A stretch of DNA of 64,000 nt from Eleusine coracana subsp. coracana (taxonomy: Eukaryota; Streptophyta; Magnoliopsida; Poales; Poaceae): the NCBI GenBank assembly GCA_032690845.1, contig CM064427.1, positions 21,735,164 to 21,799,163 on the forward strand, given 5' to 3'. The translations under genes and the position numbers were made by a program. Positions 22,973 through 33,700 of this stretch are shown piece by piece (the first letter of the stretch is position 1; every line of letters starts with the position of its first letter). Below the pieces are notes generated by a model that did not search any database, was not told the DNA's origin, and saw nothing but the letters and a program-made list of their open reading frames with translations.

Positions 22973-24155
22973 TGTTGGTATTTTTAATAAATGTGGATGA
23001 ATCCGCAAGCGCACAGATATTGTTGTAGCACATGACCTATGGAGTATTCCAAGGGTATCGAATTCATAGGGTATGTGTGCTCAATCTTCTATTCTAGTCG
23101 TACAAGGACACCAAGATAACTATGGCGTTGGGTAGAGAAGATTCTGGCTGGTAAAAGGTTCCTAATCAGTGTAAGTCTATCACTAAGTTTCTTGCTTTGG
23201 GCATCCAATTTTTCTTTGCATCCATAGTACGATTCTGACCAAGAGCCTCTTGTAGCTGAATGTGGAGGATTTCTTAGGACAGATAGTGCTGTCACCACCT
23301 ATTGTCTACCTCAAGCAATTTGAGGACTACGTGATAAACAAAGGCAACCTACAGCCTAGACACCCCATCTATGCTTTCTATTGCTCCCTAAATCTCTATG
23401 TACAATAGGCCAAGACTAAGGTCTCTAATTAAATATAGTGTTGAGTGAGCAAAGCAACTAAGTACTGAAACTTCCTTAAAAAGGAAACTAATAACCAGAG
23501 AAGGATCATGAAGACTTACAAAATAAGGCAAGCGTTCCTCGAGGTACAAGCGTGTAGAAGGGGCTGGATAGGCCTGAACCTCCGCTCCAGGACTCCTCCT
23601 CACTCTCCCTATTTCAAGGAACTACACCTATAGAAATGAAGTGCTAAATTATATCTTTAAGTGTGTGTAGAAGTGAACCCTTGGCTTCCTTTTGTAGCAC
23701 TCCCAAGGCGTTTCATAGGTCAGTAACTCCCACCCTAAGGGGGATAACGACATAGGAAAGGTGGAGGGGAACCGCTAGAGCAGGATGGGACCCATTGGGC
23801 CCACCTCACCTTCGGCCGAATATGGGTGAGGCGCAATGGCCTCCTCCATGCTCTGGGTCATTGGTTAATGGCCACTGTTGTCCTCTAAGACTGTGAGGCG
23901 GTGGGTTATGTCAGTTTCCTACTATATGTGCGCCATTTGATCCTTGTATTTGGTTGTGGTTGGCAGGAGTTGTCCTTTCTCCCTTGATGATGTGGATTTT
24001 CCATTAATTTTGTGGAATAATCGCGTGGAGCAAATATTTTGCCAACACTTGTGGAATTTTTCAGTAATAAACTCCTACCACTATGTTGGTTATTCACTTT
24101 ATGCTTTTATGCAGATAATTGATGGTCGCATTTAGGCATTTTGTGACCGTGAACA
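22973..24155 (-). repeat. 5' LTR of the minus-strand Athila element
   Basis: Plus-strand ends are TGTTGGTATT and GACCGTGAACA. It pairs with 14294-15444 through shared blocks (for example CACCTATGGAGTATTCC versus GACCTATGGAGTATTCC, and the GATAACTATGGCGTTGGG stretch) but differs by indels. The TATA position has decayed (CTACAAAAGG). A TTCGGCCGAA palindrome is at 23811-23820. Confidence 0.93.
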
Positions 24156-24195
24156 ATGCAGCAACACTTGTAGTCACCGACTTCTTGCTAGCTGC

Positions 24196-24799
24196 TGCTG
24201 CTTAGGCCCGGCTCCTCCCCGAACTCCCCCTCACTCTCTCCCTATTTTCTTAGCACTATGGAACTAGTGCTAAACCTTTTGAGTAGAGCTCTAATTCTAT
24301 TCTCCCAATGGGTATTGAGTGGAGCTTTCCCCCTCATTATATAGGAGTTTAGAGGAGATTACAAGGCAATATCCTTAGTGAATCGGCCTCCACCGATTTC
24401 ATAGAGTCGTTAACTGTTACCATGTGGAAGCACGCCCGAGAAGGGCTCAACTCATGCTCGGCCGACCTAGAAACTTGGTCGGCCAACCTAAGAGTCGGCC
24501 CCCTTAGGGTGTGCTTCCTCCAGATGGTCTCCAGGTGCATCCTCTTCCTAGATCTTCGTATGTCATGCCCGGGAAGCGTGAGGAATCCCGTGTTTCCATG
24601 TATGCAATCTGTGTGCTGAAATCTGAATGGTTGATTGGATAGTTCTTTGGATTGATGGCATGGAAGTTCCCTTAATTCATAGCTAAATTACTTGCAATCA
24701 AATATTCACCAACACTTGTGGAATTTGTTAGTACTAAACTCCTACCACTATGTTGGTTATTTATTTGACGGTTAATTCTAGTACTTAAGGACCATCAAC
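24196..24799 (-). repeat. Truncated gypsy LTR, related to the Athila LTR
   Basis: From about 24196 the sequence resembles the right two-thirds of the LTRs at 14294 and 22973 (CTCACTCTCTCCCTATTTTC block, CACTTGTGGAATTTG block, terminal ACCATCAACA at 24799). It lacks the TGTTGGTATT end. It includes CTCGGCCGACC (24458-24467) and GGTCGGCCAACC (24477-24488). Probably a relic truncated by recombination near the 12420 element. Confidence 0.7.
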
Positions 24800-25400
24800 A
24801 CTAATTTTACGGATGGCTTGGTTCATCACAGACTCCCTTCAACATCGGACGGGTGGACCCATAGCTCAAATATGGTTTAAATGATAATTGTATCTGTCAT
24901 TAAGGGCATTGAAAATAACAGACTTGTTTGACCGAAGATCAAACTATGTATGAAAATAGGTCCCATATGTGCTGACTCAGCAATGAGATGTTTTAGTGAC
25001 GGTTTGTTTCATTGCAAAATAACTGGGAGCATGCAACAAGTGGGCTAGCGGTCGAGTCACAACGACGTACACATGCAACTGCTTACATTGGTGACGGTTT
25101 TATTCATTACTGGTTCTCGGACAAGCCTAACTGGTGGGACTGATCGGTGTTGACTTAGTGTTGCATACATTAGTGACATTTTGGTCCATCGCAAATGACC
25201 CAAAAAGCATCGATAGGTGGGTCATGAACACTGTTTGCGCCAAAAAAGCAGCATTTTGGTGCCTTTGAGCGACGAACACGTGATGTTCGCTAAATTTCCA
25301 TCACTCAATGGCCGAAATTGTCTTAGTCACAGAAATCTATTACTAATTAACGATGGAATGCAGCCTTATTTCTAATTTTTTCTTACTGATTGTATGATTT
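24797..25400. mobile_element. Possible CACTA terminal fragment
   Basis: About 600 bp without coding capacity. It starts with CACTAATTTTACGG exactly where the previous LTR ends and contains several copies of a degenerate motif GTGACGGTTTNNTTCATTNC (near 24990, 25090 and 25170), as expected for the subterminal array of a CACTA element. No matching TAGTG end is seen; the gypsy fragment beginning near 25400 may have removed it. The LTR end ACA and the CACTA start overlap, so the boundary is ambiguous. Confidence 0.35.
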
Positions 25401-26907
25401 CTTGTACTGAAAGGACTCACCAAGCCCATAAAGTGGGTGGAGTCCCTTTGTGTCAATAAAGAGCTCAGGCAACCATACAAGTGTGGGGGATATCCTTCGG
25501 TCCTACGATACGAAACGAAATCCTCATGAGCAAAAATATGATGTACATCATCACACGAAGCAGCACACCGAAGTAAGGCCCACTTGACCACCAAGGATGT
25601 TCGGCCGAATAGATTCTAGCCAAATTTGGCCTGACCTTTCTCCTACACGATGGTTTTGCATGTTTTATCCCTTTATCTCCCATTAGGTGCTTTAACTTCA
25701 TTTTTCTGGAATTAAGATGATAAAATCAATCAAGAAAACTAAATCAACCCTGATGATGCCTCCCACTCTTTTTAAAATTAACAAAAAATATTACATGGTT
25801 GGCCTGCATGCTCTTTATTCCTTGATTGTATGCCAATGAAAGTGGATTATTTTCATAGGGACCTCATGTTACCTAGGTTGTTGACCAGTGAGATATGGTA
25901 TGATAATGTGATTGTCGCTCTTTCTACATAAAGTGCTTGGGATTTAGTTTTGAAAATTTAAAACTTTGGTGTTTACTCCTCAATGATTATAATGAAATCC
26001 TACCAGAGCCTTATTATAGACATTATTGAGAACCATATGCATTTGTTGTTTGTGTCTTTGTTGAACTTTTTTAAACTCTTGACCCTTATGAGGTACTTGA
26101 TATGCTTTATTGGACAAAGTTATGTGCATACCCACCATGCTAAAACTTCCACTATGGAAGTTAGCACCACCATCATCCACCCATCCATCAAAATAAGCAC
26201 TCCATGAAATTCTTGTTATGACTCTCTCTCAATTATTCCTGTAGAAGGCATGGCTATGAAAAATAAAATAAATTCTTACTCATGCAGCATGTAAAAAAGA
26301 GAGAAAAGGAACATACATGCCCAATATTGTTCAAAGAATGAGAGTCTACACGTAAAAGAGTATCCAACTATATTCGTTCATTCACTCATAAAATGTGCAC
26401 ATACATGGCTAATGATTTATGCCTTGTCTTCTCCTTGGATCAGATTTTTGACTTGGTGTTATATGACGTACAAGCATGCCATCTCTTCTTTAGCTACCGT
26501 GAGATGCAAATAAACGCCAATTTTAGAAATAGGATTTAAAAGAGGCAAAAGCAAGAGCCTTGGTGAGGATCCACAAATAAATATTGAGTGACTTTAGAGA
26601 AATCATTTGAGGAGTATAGCCTGCATTTGTTTGAAAATTATTCAAAAACCCAAGTTACTTAGCAGAAGGAGCTGAGATGATCAGAGTATGTATTGTTCCA
26701 CTCTTCAACCGTACAAGGTAATGTGGTAGACACTTCAAAAGCCACTGGCATAGGTATGGCTTGGAATAACTTGCATTCCAACATCGTACCATTTGGGGTT
26801 TTGATCCACCTTAGTCCTCCGCCTTTACTCAGGGAAGAGCAATGGCTAAGTCTGGAGGAGTTTGTTGATGGTCACTAATGACTAAAATCTGACTGTCAAT
26901 TACTAGC
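25400..26907 (+). mobile_element. Athila-type 3' internal fragment with LTR stub
   Basis: This plus-strand fragment is the reverse complement of family sequence at 15445-16960 (for example CCCATAAAGTGGGTGGAGTC versus its partner near 16920). It ends with a polypurine tract GTCTGGAGGAGTT (26850-26862) and about 45 bp of LTR beginning TGTTGATGGTCACTAATG at 26863. It has no coding capacity. It is the 3' tail of an element whose remaining parts are gone. Confidence 0.8.
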
Positions 26908-27434
26908 CAATCACAGCCAAGCACAAGTGTAGAGAAACTATTTGATGTAGGTGATTATGACTGGATGAGTGTCGCTGGCTCATTGGTGTCTGTCGTCGAG
27001 ATTGTGAGCTCCTGACTTGTTGCTCCACTGCACAGACGTGCAAAGCTTCATCTTCATGATGAGCCCGCCGGGCTTCTGCCATGTCGAGCTCCAAGAATGC
27101 TTGAAGCAGCGCCACTTCCACGGTGAGATTTCTGCTACCTCTCACGAATCAGGGGGGGGGAGGGGGTCATCATCGTACATGAGTCAGTCCACCTGGTTCA
27201 TGGAGTTTGAGTTCATGCCTTGGCTGGTGGGTTCATCTCGGCCAATGCATACCCTCAACTGCCTTGGTGGCAGCGTCGAGATTGGCGGTGGAGGTCAGAG
27301 GGGCCAGCGCAATGACTCGCATTAGCTTTCCTTCTATGGTGGCGGTGAAGTTCAGGGTTTTGAAAAGCACCATAGTGCACCATCGACATGGCTAACCATC
27401 CGGACATGATGGATTTGTGAAGGAAATGTGTAAA
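26903..27434 (-). pseudogene. Gypsy leader and N-terminal gag-like fragment
   Basis: Minus-strand sequence downstream of a primer-binding-like site holds a possible start (ATG near 27400) and a later 80-codon frame (26903-27145) with an Ala/Glu/His-rich MAEARRAHHEDEALHV segment. This suggests the beginning of a gypsy gag gene with a frameshift in the GGGGGGGGAGGGGG run at 27152-27165. It ends abruptly at the LTR stub near 26907. Confidence 0.4.
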
Positions 27435-27455
27435 ATCCCTCTACTGAGCGCGCCA
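27435..27455 (-). other. Candidate primer-binding site
   Basis: On the minus strand this reads TGGCGCGCTCAGTAGAGGG and so on, the TGGCGCGC type found after LTR ends of several grass gypsy families. It is positioned two bases from the presumed LTR end at 27458. Confidence 0.5.
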
Positions 27456-27457
27456 AC

Positions 27458-28364
27458 TATCGACGTTTGATATCACGGGCTAGTACATTTCGATATATGT
27501 TGCATTTATGGTCAGAAGGTAAGAAAGAGGACACATGGATCATACTAGTTTGGGAAATCCCCTATGTCGAATGGAGAGCTGCTCATGTTACTTGTGTTAA
27601 GTCTGCAATGGGGGGTTACATGATCGGACGAGAGAGGAAGAACTTCCAAGTCTTTAAGCGTGTTAGAGTGTGGTTGTATGTTTGTTTGTGGAGTGGTGTC
27701 TCGTGAGTGTGTTTGCATGTGTCCCTAATTGTAAGGGATCCTTCCCCTTTTATACTTCAAGGGGAAGGGCCCAACTACACACACCCGTGCCCACACACAC
27801 ACTGAGAGAGTGAGTGAGTGAGAGAGAGAGAGATGTGTCTTCATCTCTAGTAAAGGCATAGGGTCCATGTCTGTTGCTGGGCCCACCACTATCGAGCTTG
27901 TCATCATTAGTTGTCGGGTCACTTTGGCGGGTCTGAGAGTGATGTCACCCCCAGGCATGGCGTCACTGGGTCTTGTCCTTTTATCTCTGAGTGTGATGCC
28001 ACCCAAGGCAAGGCGTCCAAGGGGGTCCTGTAGCATTTTCCCCTTCCATAACTCCTGGGTATGGCAGCATTCCATCACGCTCCGCCTCACTTACGCGGGA
28101 TGGGCCCCTAAGAGGGGTTGGCAGCACAGTGTTAGGTATTGGTGACACTATGCCTGCACGCGCACCTATAGTCATCATGAGCACATATGATTTGTTCTTA
28201 TATGGTTTGCCTGCTTGCGCCAAATCGTCAACATGCTCGACCCCACTCAAGGGGGACGGGCGAAGCGGAGGCACTCGACCCACTCAAGGGGTCAAGCGAA
28301 GTGGGAGCGCTCGACTCATGAAGGCTCCCATTGTTAACCATTCTGCTACGTCGTCCTAGGCATC
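27458..28364 (-). repeat. Gypsy 5' LTR (minus strand), right border approximate
   Basis: The block next to the primer-binding site has a strong minus-strand TATA box (GTATAAAAGGGG, 27743-27754) flanked by an inverted CTTCCCCTT/AAGGGGAAG pair. It also has a CACACA/GAGAGTGAGTGAG microsatellite (27778-27831) and a duplicated GTGATGYCACCC...GGCRWGGCGTC phrase (27940-28020). The right end was not located exactly. The other LTR is not in the window. Confidence 0.5.
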
Positions 28365-28481
28365 CCTAATATTGATAATTTACAACTTCTACACCTCCTA
28401 ATAATTGGATTTTGCTTATCATTGCCATGCTTTCATCTCAATCTTGGATTCAGCAATGCTAGTGGAAGCAACGAAGCTTTA
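28365..28481. other. Short AT-rich spacer
   Basis: About 120 bp between the gypsy LTR and the MITE-like end. I see no feature in it. Confidence 0.4.
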
Positions 28482-29874
28482 AGAGCATCTCTAATAGTGA
28501 TGCAAAAAATGATGGAAAAAAGTTGGTTTAGAGAGTTTATAAATGAATATTGTTTAGAGAGTTTTTAAAAGAATATTAGAGGTAAAAAATATTATGTCCT
28601 CCAATAAATCCTAATATATGGTTATCAAATACATTTAAATTGCTCCATATCAACTTGTTTCATGGGTTCTAGCATCACTCACTTAAACAAAAGGCACTAT
28701 AGCGGCGGAACTAAAATTCATGTAGCAGCGAGTACAAATAAGTCTGCTGCTATAGTGTTAACATGATTTCTAGCGGTGGATCGTAAAATTATTTGCCTCT
28801 AAAAATGAATTTTAAAAAAAGCTATTTATAGGGGCAAACAAAATGTGGTCCCCCTCCAAAAATTGATTTTTAGAGGCGGTTTGAATCATGGACCACCCCT
28901 AAAAATTAGTATTTTCCACATCAGCGATTTAGTCCTTCACCAATGAGCACTCAACACACCAATGTGTGGCTTCTCGTCATTCTACTCTCCACATTGTAAG
29001 GATCGAAGTTGTACCGAGAGTTGGGGGTGGAGAGGGGGGGATGAATCGGTGAGACGACCTCTATCAGCAATTACTTTAATTTCCACGCTCAATGCTAGCA
29101 ATCATTATAGCCTAACAATTCTGGGATACCAAGATCCTACACATACTATTGTTCATGATGAATACAATACGGAAGCTAAACCACACTAGACTATGCAAGC
29201 CTCAAGTCAACCTATCAACTATAGCACACAATTGCAGAATAGCAAAGAGAGGAGTAAAGGAATGCTCATGATTTTTTCCAAGGCATCGGAAGGATGGCGC
29301 CTTTCCCTAGTCCTTGTTATACCACTCCCATAAGAGTGTTGGTCCCTCCCGCCACAAAGTGGAGTCCATGCACACGAGCCCACAATCACTCCTAGAGTGA
29401 AGACACGGTTACATCACAACTGTCACCAAGGCACAAGATCGCGTCCCTTAAGAACTTGCCGGACTCCCCAAGCTGGAATGGGAGGTCACTAGCGATGCTC
29501 CTTTCAATGTTGAGCTGAAACACTACCACAAAATGAGGATTTAGTGACGTGAGTTTAGAGACGGATAAAATTGTCATGTCACTATATCACTTATAGAGAC
29601 GCGCTTCTAAAACCGCATCACTGCTATTTCACTAAAGAGTAGGAAGTCGTCTATAGGAAAGGATTTAGTGATGGGTAAAAGAAACACGTCCATATATCGT
29701 TAAGCAATAGGCACAGGTTTTAGTAGCAGTGATGGCTTTGAAAAACACGTTGCTATAGGCTGGAGATTTACGGACGGGTTTTTTTATAGCAGTGACAGGG
29801 TTTTGTGTCCCCATCCCTAAAGGTTGAAGCTATAGGGACGGGTCTCTATGCCGGTGACGGGGTTTTGATTGCCC

Positions 29875-30034
29875 GTCTCTATTACATATGCATAGAGACA
29901 TGGGGATAGTTATCAAGTAACTTAGTGATGTAGTGGTAAGACCTCATCACTCCTTCAAAGGGGACAAAAGTTTGAATCCCATACGTGGCTGTCTCTATTA
30001 CATATGCATAGAGACATGGGGATAGTTATCAAGT
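29875..30034 (+). repeat. 44-bp direct repeats enclosing a 72-bp tRNA-like segment
   Basis: Positions 29875-29918 and 29991-30034 are identical 44-bp copies (GTCTCTATTACATATGC and so on). The 72 bp between them contain GTAGTGGTAAGAC, like a pol III A box, and AGTTTGAATCCC, like a B box, at tRNA spacing. A complete tRNA fold is not evident. It may be a tRNA-derived relic (SINE head or filler DNA) within the CACTA element. Confidence 0.5.
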
Positions 30035-30055
30035 CTCTATGTATTTTTTTTTCTT

Positions 30056-30778
30056 TTGTTTGCCCATCATAACCCTAGCGGCCACCCTGCCTCCTCGTCG
30101 TCTTACTTCACCCGCACCCTAGCCGCCATCTCGCCTCTTCCTCCTCCTCTTCTCCACTCATGGCCTCCCCTCCTCCTCCTCCTCTCCACCCTATCGACAT
30201 CCTCTCTTCCCCGACGGCCTCCTATCTCTCCCCCGGTGGCCTCCTCTCTTCCCCCCTCCCCCTGGCCTCGGGGTCACCAGATCCGGAGCCAGCGGCCTCT
30301 GGATCGCCTAATCCGACGCCAGTGGCTTCGAGCGCTTTCACTCAACATCAACCTCGGGCACTCGGCCTCCTCCCCTCCCCCTCAGGCGATGGCGACCTCC
30401 TCTCCCCATCCAGTGATGACGGCTACCTCCTCTCCCTCGTTGAGCTCCTTTCCTCCCGATGCGGCGACGATGGCGGCCACGGGCTCGCCAGATCCGGCAG
30501 CCGCGACCTTGGCCTTGCCAGATCCGTTGGCCTGCCCTCTCCATCCAGTGATGGTGGCTGCCTCCTCTCCCCCGTTGGGCTCCTCTCGTCCCTATGCGTC
30601 GACGGCGGCGGCAACGGGCTCGCCGGATCCGGTGGCGGTGGCCTCCTCATCCAGCGACGGTGGTTGCCTTCTCTCCCCCGTCGAGTTCCTCCGGGCCGGT
30701 CCAAATTTTTCTTTTTTTTATTTTATTTTATCGGATATAGCTATAGGGATGGGGGTATGTACCATCCTTGAAAGATAG
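30056..30778 (+). pseudogene. GC-rich Ser/Pro-rich frame inside the CACTA element
   Basis: The GC-rich segment 30060-30700 differs sharply from its AT-rich surroundings. It is open for 240 codons in one frame and about 200 in another, both giving low-complexity Ser/Pro/Ala sequence. Three diverged tandem copies begin at the phrase CATCCAGYGAYGRYGG (30407, 30542 and 30648). Such inserts in non-autonomous CACTA elements are often captured host fragments. No protein family is recognisable, and I do not claim a function. Confidence 0.35.
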
Positions 30779-32972
30779 TAGGGACGGGTTTTGGAATCTG
30801 TCACTATAGGTCTAGATTTAGTGACGGTTAAATATCCGTCTCTACAGCCTGAGATTTAGTGACGTAAAAATTGAGACGGCTCTGATTTGCGTCTCTATTG
30901 GGGTTAGAAATTCATCACTATAACCTGAATCTATAGTAGTGAAACCGTGTATAAACGTGTGACAACCTTCACAATTGATCACGATAGGCTCATAATAGAC
31001 ATGTAACCGGTCTAGGTCCCACCATAGACCAAGAGTAATAGCCTAGAACATACTCTCAAGGACACCCTAGCCTTAGATATGTATGGATGTTCAAGTTACT
31101 CTCTCTAGCACTCTCAAGGTATCCAATACCTCCTCCTAGTGCTCTCCTCTTTTCCTCTTGGCTTCCTACTGATGCTCCCAACAATCCAAATGACCAAGAG
31201 AGCTCTCCAAGATCCCAGTAATGACTTTAAATAGGCTTCCAACCTCAAACTAGTTGTTACTCAATGAAACAACTCTTTGAAAGTACAGATTGTACAGTCC
31301 GGTCTCTCTCTAGACCATACTGCCTGGTCTTCACCGGGCGGCTCCTCCAGAGCTGTTGCTCTCTATCCATAGCTAATTCCTGTACAGACCATACGGTCAG
31401 TCTATAGACCGGACTGTCCAGTCTCTTTTGTTCCTTCTTCAAATAGAGTCGTTGCAATCTACTTCCTTTTTTTGTCTATGGGCATTCCATACAAACCGGA
31501 CCTTCTGGTCTGCACACTGGACTGTCCGGTCTCTATGGCTCCTCTGCCAATAGAACTCCTCACTGACTTGCACCATGCCTAGAAATCCTCGCGCATGACC
31601 GGATCGTCCGGTCTCCAAGACATGTATGTCTGGTCTCCATCTCCAGAAGCTAAAACTCCTCATCTCTTCTTGTCTTCATTTCCCGGATTCATCCAATAGT
31701 TCCTTGACCCCTCCACTGCCACCTAGTGCCTTGTTATTTCACTAAGCATCCATGCACATCACTGACTAGTATGACCTAAGACATATGACCTAGACCCCTT
31801 TGATAGACCGGTTTTTTCTATGGACACAAGTCCTAACAACTAGCCAAGTGTTCCAAACACTTGAGCCTAACTTGTCCTTAGCCTTGATCCTTCTCCATCA
31901 AACCTTGAAGTCCATCAATCTCATCAAGCCTCCATGCTTGTGGTCATTGTCATCAACTCCCAAGGCAACCATCATCAATAGGATTTGTTGTAGAGTATAC
32001 CATGATTCCTGCATACACAATAATATAGATATTACCCACATTTTCATAGTTGTTATTAATCACCAAAACATTCATACCTTGGAGATCCAACATCAATGGT
32101 CATGAAGCTTACACACATCCCCCTGCTCTGTCTCTCTCTCTCACGACCTTTCCATCCTATCTTGCTCCCTCTCAAGCCATGGGGCAGCCCTGGCAGGGCC
32201 CACACATGGATACGCGATGGCTAGGAACGTGATAGCGGCCAGCAGCACGGGCGGTGACCAGAAGCTCAGTGGTCGCTAGTGCGCCGATAGCTAGGGGCAT
32301 GACGATGGACAAGGACTTGGCATCCAAGGGCATGAGCGGCTGCATATAGGGCTTGTCTATGACCAGCGGCTCGACAGTGGTGGCGGACAGGGACGCGAGT
32401 GGTGGCCAGAGGCTCGGTGACAGCCAGAGCACTGATGGCCAGGGGCACGATGGCGCGACCGCGGAGGACAGCCGCCCCTCTCTCTCCTCCCATGTGCGGT
32501 GTAACACTTTTCTCCTCACCGTCGTCTTGAGCTGCCGTCCTTTGTGCCACTGCAAGCGGCCAGATACGATCGAGACGATGTCGCCCACGGCTAGATCCAT
32601 CCCGAACGCGGGCTCAGCGGTGGGGCAGATCCACCTCACTAGCGGGTGGGTGTTGGAGATGTGACAGACCCACTTTTTTTTATTTGTTTCATTGCGTTGT
32701 AGCGGCGATTGAAAACATCAACAGCCGCAAACAGCTTATTTTCTAACGGTAGGTGCAGATATCCGTCGTAGTTGTCTGCGATTTGTAGCTACAGGCATTT
32801 TTAGCCCACGGCTATTGTGTTTTTTTGTGGTAGCAACTGTATGAAAAGATTTCAGGATTAGGAGTAGCTAAATTTAGAATGTACATATTTAGAATTATTG
32901 GAGTAATCTTATAGTATATTTCCAATATTTTATGTTTACAAAGTGTGGATTATGAATTATTGGAAATGCTCT

Positions 32973-33700
32973 AGAATGTGTTTACGCTTTTGTTATGGCA
33001 AAATGTACTGCTGACGCTTTCCTCCCTTGCAACTCTCTACCATCAAACACCGTGGAGACCTGCATGCCTGATCAGGCAAAAAGCTAGGCTTCTCTGAGTC
33101 ATGTTTCTGGCAAAGAAAATGGTCAGGCAACGTCACCAGCGTAACAATCGAAACTAGCCCATAGTGTATATTGCTTGTTAGTTCATTCTGACCACACGGA
33201 TGTTTTGATGGTCACAAGTTTCCCACGACGCACTCAGGCAGGAATTTGGCAAATGGTTAGAGAGAGAAAGAGAGAAAAAAAAAATGTGATGTGGGGTTCA
33301 AAGTAACTGAAAGCAGGTTGGCTTTTGCATCTGTGGATTTAAGAAGTTGTGCCTCAACAGTCACCAGACTCCCCACCAATTTCTTTCTACGCGAATCCTA
33401 CTCCCTTTTGCTCAAGCGGCAAAAAGCAGGAGGTTGTATTTTATGTGTCTTTTATCAGCTCAAAGATACGCAGTCTCGACGGGATCGATTCCATACGGAA
33501 AGTAAGTGCCTTTTTGCCCATTTTTTCTAGTCATTAATCATGGCGGAGCGTTTGCTTTTTTTATAGGGAAAAGGAGCGTTTGCAATGAAACTAATATAAC
33601 AATACAAGATATCTGGAAAAGTTTCAGTTATATTTGATACTGCGGCGCTCATGATTGTACGAACTTTTAGTCGGATCTGTCAAATGATCAGTCATAAGGC
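32973..33700. other. Stretch with no recognised repeat
   Basis: About 730 bp with mixed composition that shows no LTR, TIR or transposon protein. An unrecognised 79-codon plus frame (33291-33530) and a possible splice donor (GGAAAGTAAGT near 33498) are present, but there is no supporting exon pattern. It may be low-copy DNA, for example an old gene flank, or an unrecognised repeat. Confidence 0.4.

Larger units (their letters stand above)
14294..24155 (-). mobile_element. Complete Athila-lineage Ty3/gypsy retrotransposon (minus strand)
   Basis: A full 9.86-kb element in minus orientation: 5' LTR 22973-24155, tRNA-Asp-type primer-binding site 22947-22964, then gag, protease, RT, RNase H and integrase running leftwards, a long non-coding 3' part, a polypurine tract and 3' LTR 14294-15444. 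The 5-bp duplication ATGCA at 14289-14293 and 24156-24160 is perfect, so these two LTRs belong to one insertion. The RT text is typical of the Athila lineage (VFMDDFSVYG). LTRs differ by clearly more than 10% with indels, so the insertion is old, and all coding domains are damaged. Confidence 0.95.
29521..30941. mobile_element. CACTA (En/Spm) element, non-autonomous, 1421 bp
   Basis: Ends CACTACCACAAAATGAGG (left) and CTATAGTAGTG (right) are flanked by AAA on each side (29518-29520 and 30942-30944), the 3-bp duplication of CACTA elements. Subterminal regions (29540-29880 and 30780-30935) contain repeated TAGTGACG, TAGAGACGG and GTCTCTA motifs in both orientations. The middle is GC-rich and has no transposase, so mobilisation would need a source element elsewhere. 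It is inserted in the solo copia LTR and is therefore younger than that LTR. Confidence 0.95.
28995..32113 (-). mobile_element. Solo copia LTR with target duplication CACAT
   Basis: A minus-strand LTR of the family at 62-12412, running from TGTAAGGATCGAAG (28995) to AAGCTTACA (32113). It is flanked on both sides by CACAT (28990-28994 and 32114-32118). No internal region or second LTR is attached, so it is a solo LTR formed by recombination. It is split by a CACTA element at 29521-30941; without that the LTR is about 1695 bp. Its palindromic GGTCCGGTC-type array is at 31290-31640. Confidence 0.93.
28695..32835. mobile_element. Possible CACTA-like remnant around the solo LTR
   Basis: Left part 28695-28994 starts CACTATAGCGGCGG. 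Right part 32119-32835 contains TAGCGGCGATTG and ends TTTTTGTGGTAGCA, close to the TTTTTGTGGTAGTG expected for a CACTA end. The right part also holds a GC-rich stretch (32155-32660) with no credible gene. The terminal repeats do not match each other well and no 3-bp duplication is seen. Confidence 0.3.
28482..32972. mobile_element. MITE-like element interrupted by nested insertions
   Basis: AGAGCATCTCTAATAG at 28482 and its imperfect inverse ATTATTGGAAATGCTCT ending at 32972 are the typical ends of a grass AGAGCATCTCCAA-type MITE. The AT-rich halves 28482-28690 and 32836-32972 would form a roughly 350-bp element once the inner block is removed. No clear target duplication was found, so this pairing is an inference. 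Confidence 0.45.

Noticed and set aside
14294..28364. One large element using the 14294 LTR and the fragments near 26863 as its ends
   Set aside because: The ATGCA duplications pair 14294 with 24155 exactly; the 25400-26907 tail is in the opposite orientation.
29919..29990. Functional tRNA gene
   Set aside because: A- and B-box-like sequences are present, but no complete acceptor stem or anticodon arm can be drawn; described only as tRNA-like.
30056..30778. Host gene for a proline/serine-rich protein
   Set aside because: It lies wholly within a CACTA element, is open in two plus frames because of GC-rich low-complexity repeats, and shows no known domain.
32172..32664. Protein gene in GC-rich stretch (155-codon minus frame, 103-codon plus frame)
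   Set aside because: Mutually overlapping frames on both strands in low-complexity GC-rich sequence without domain, intron or start context.
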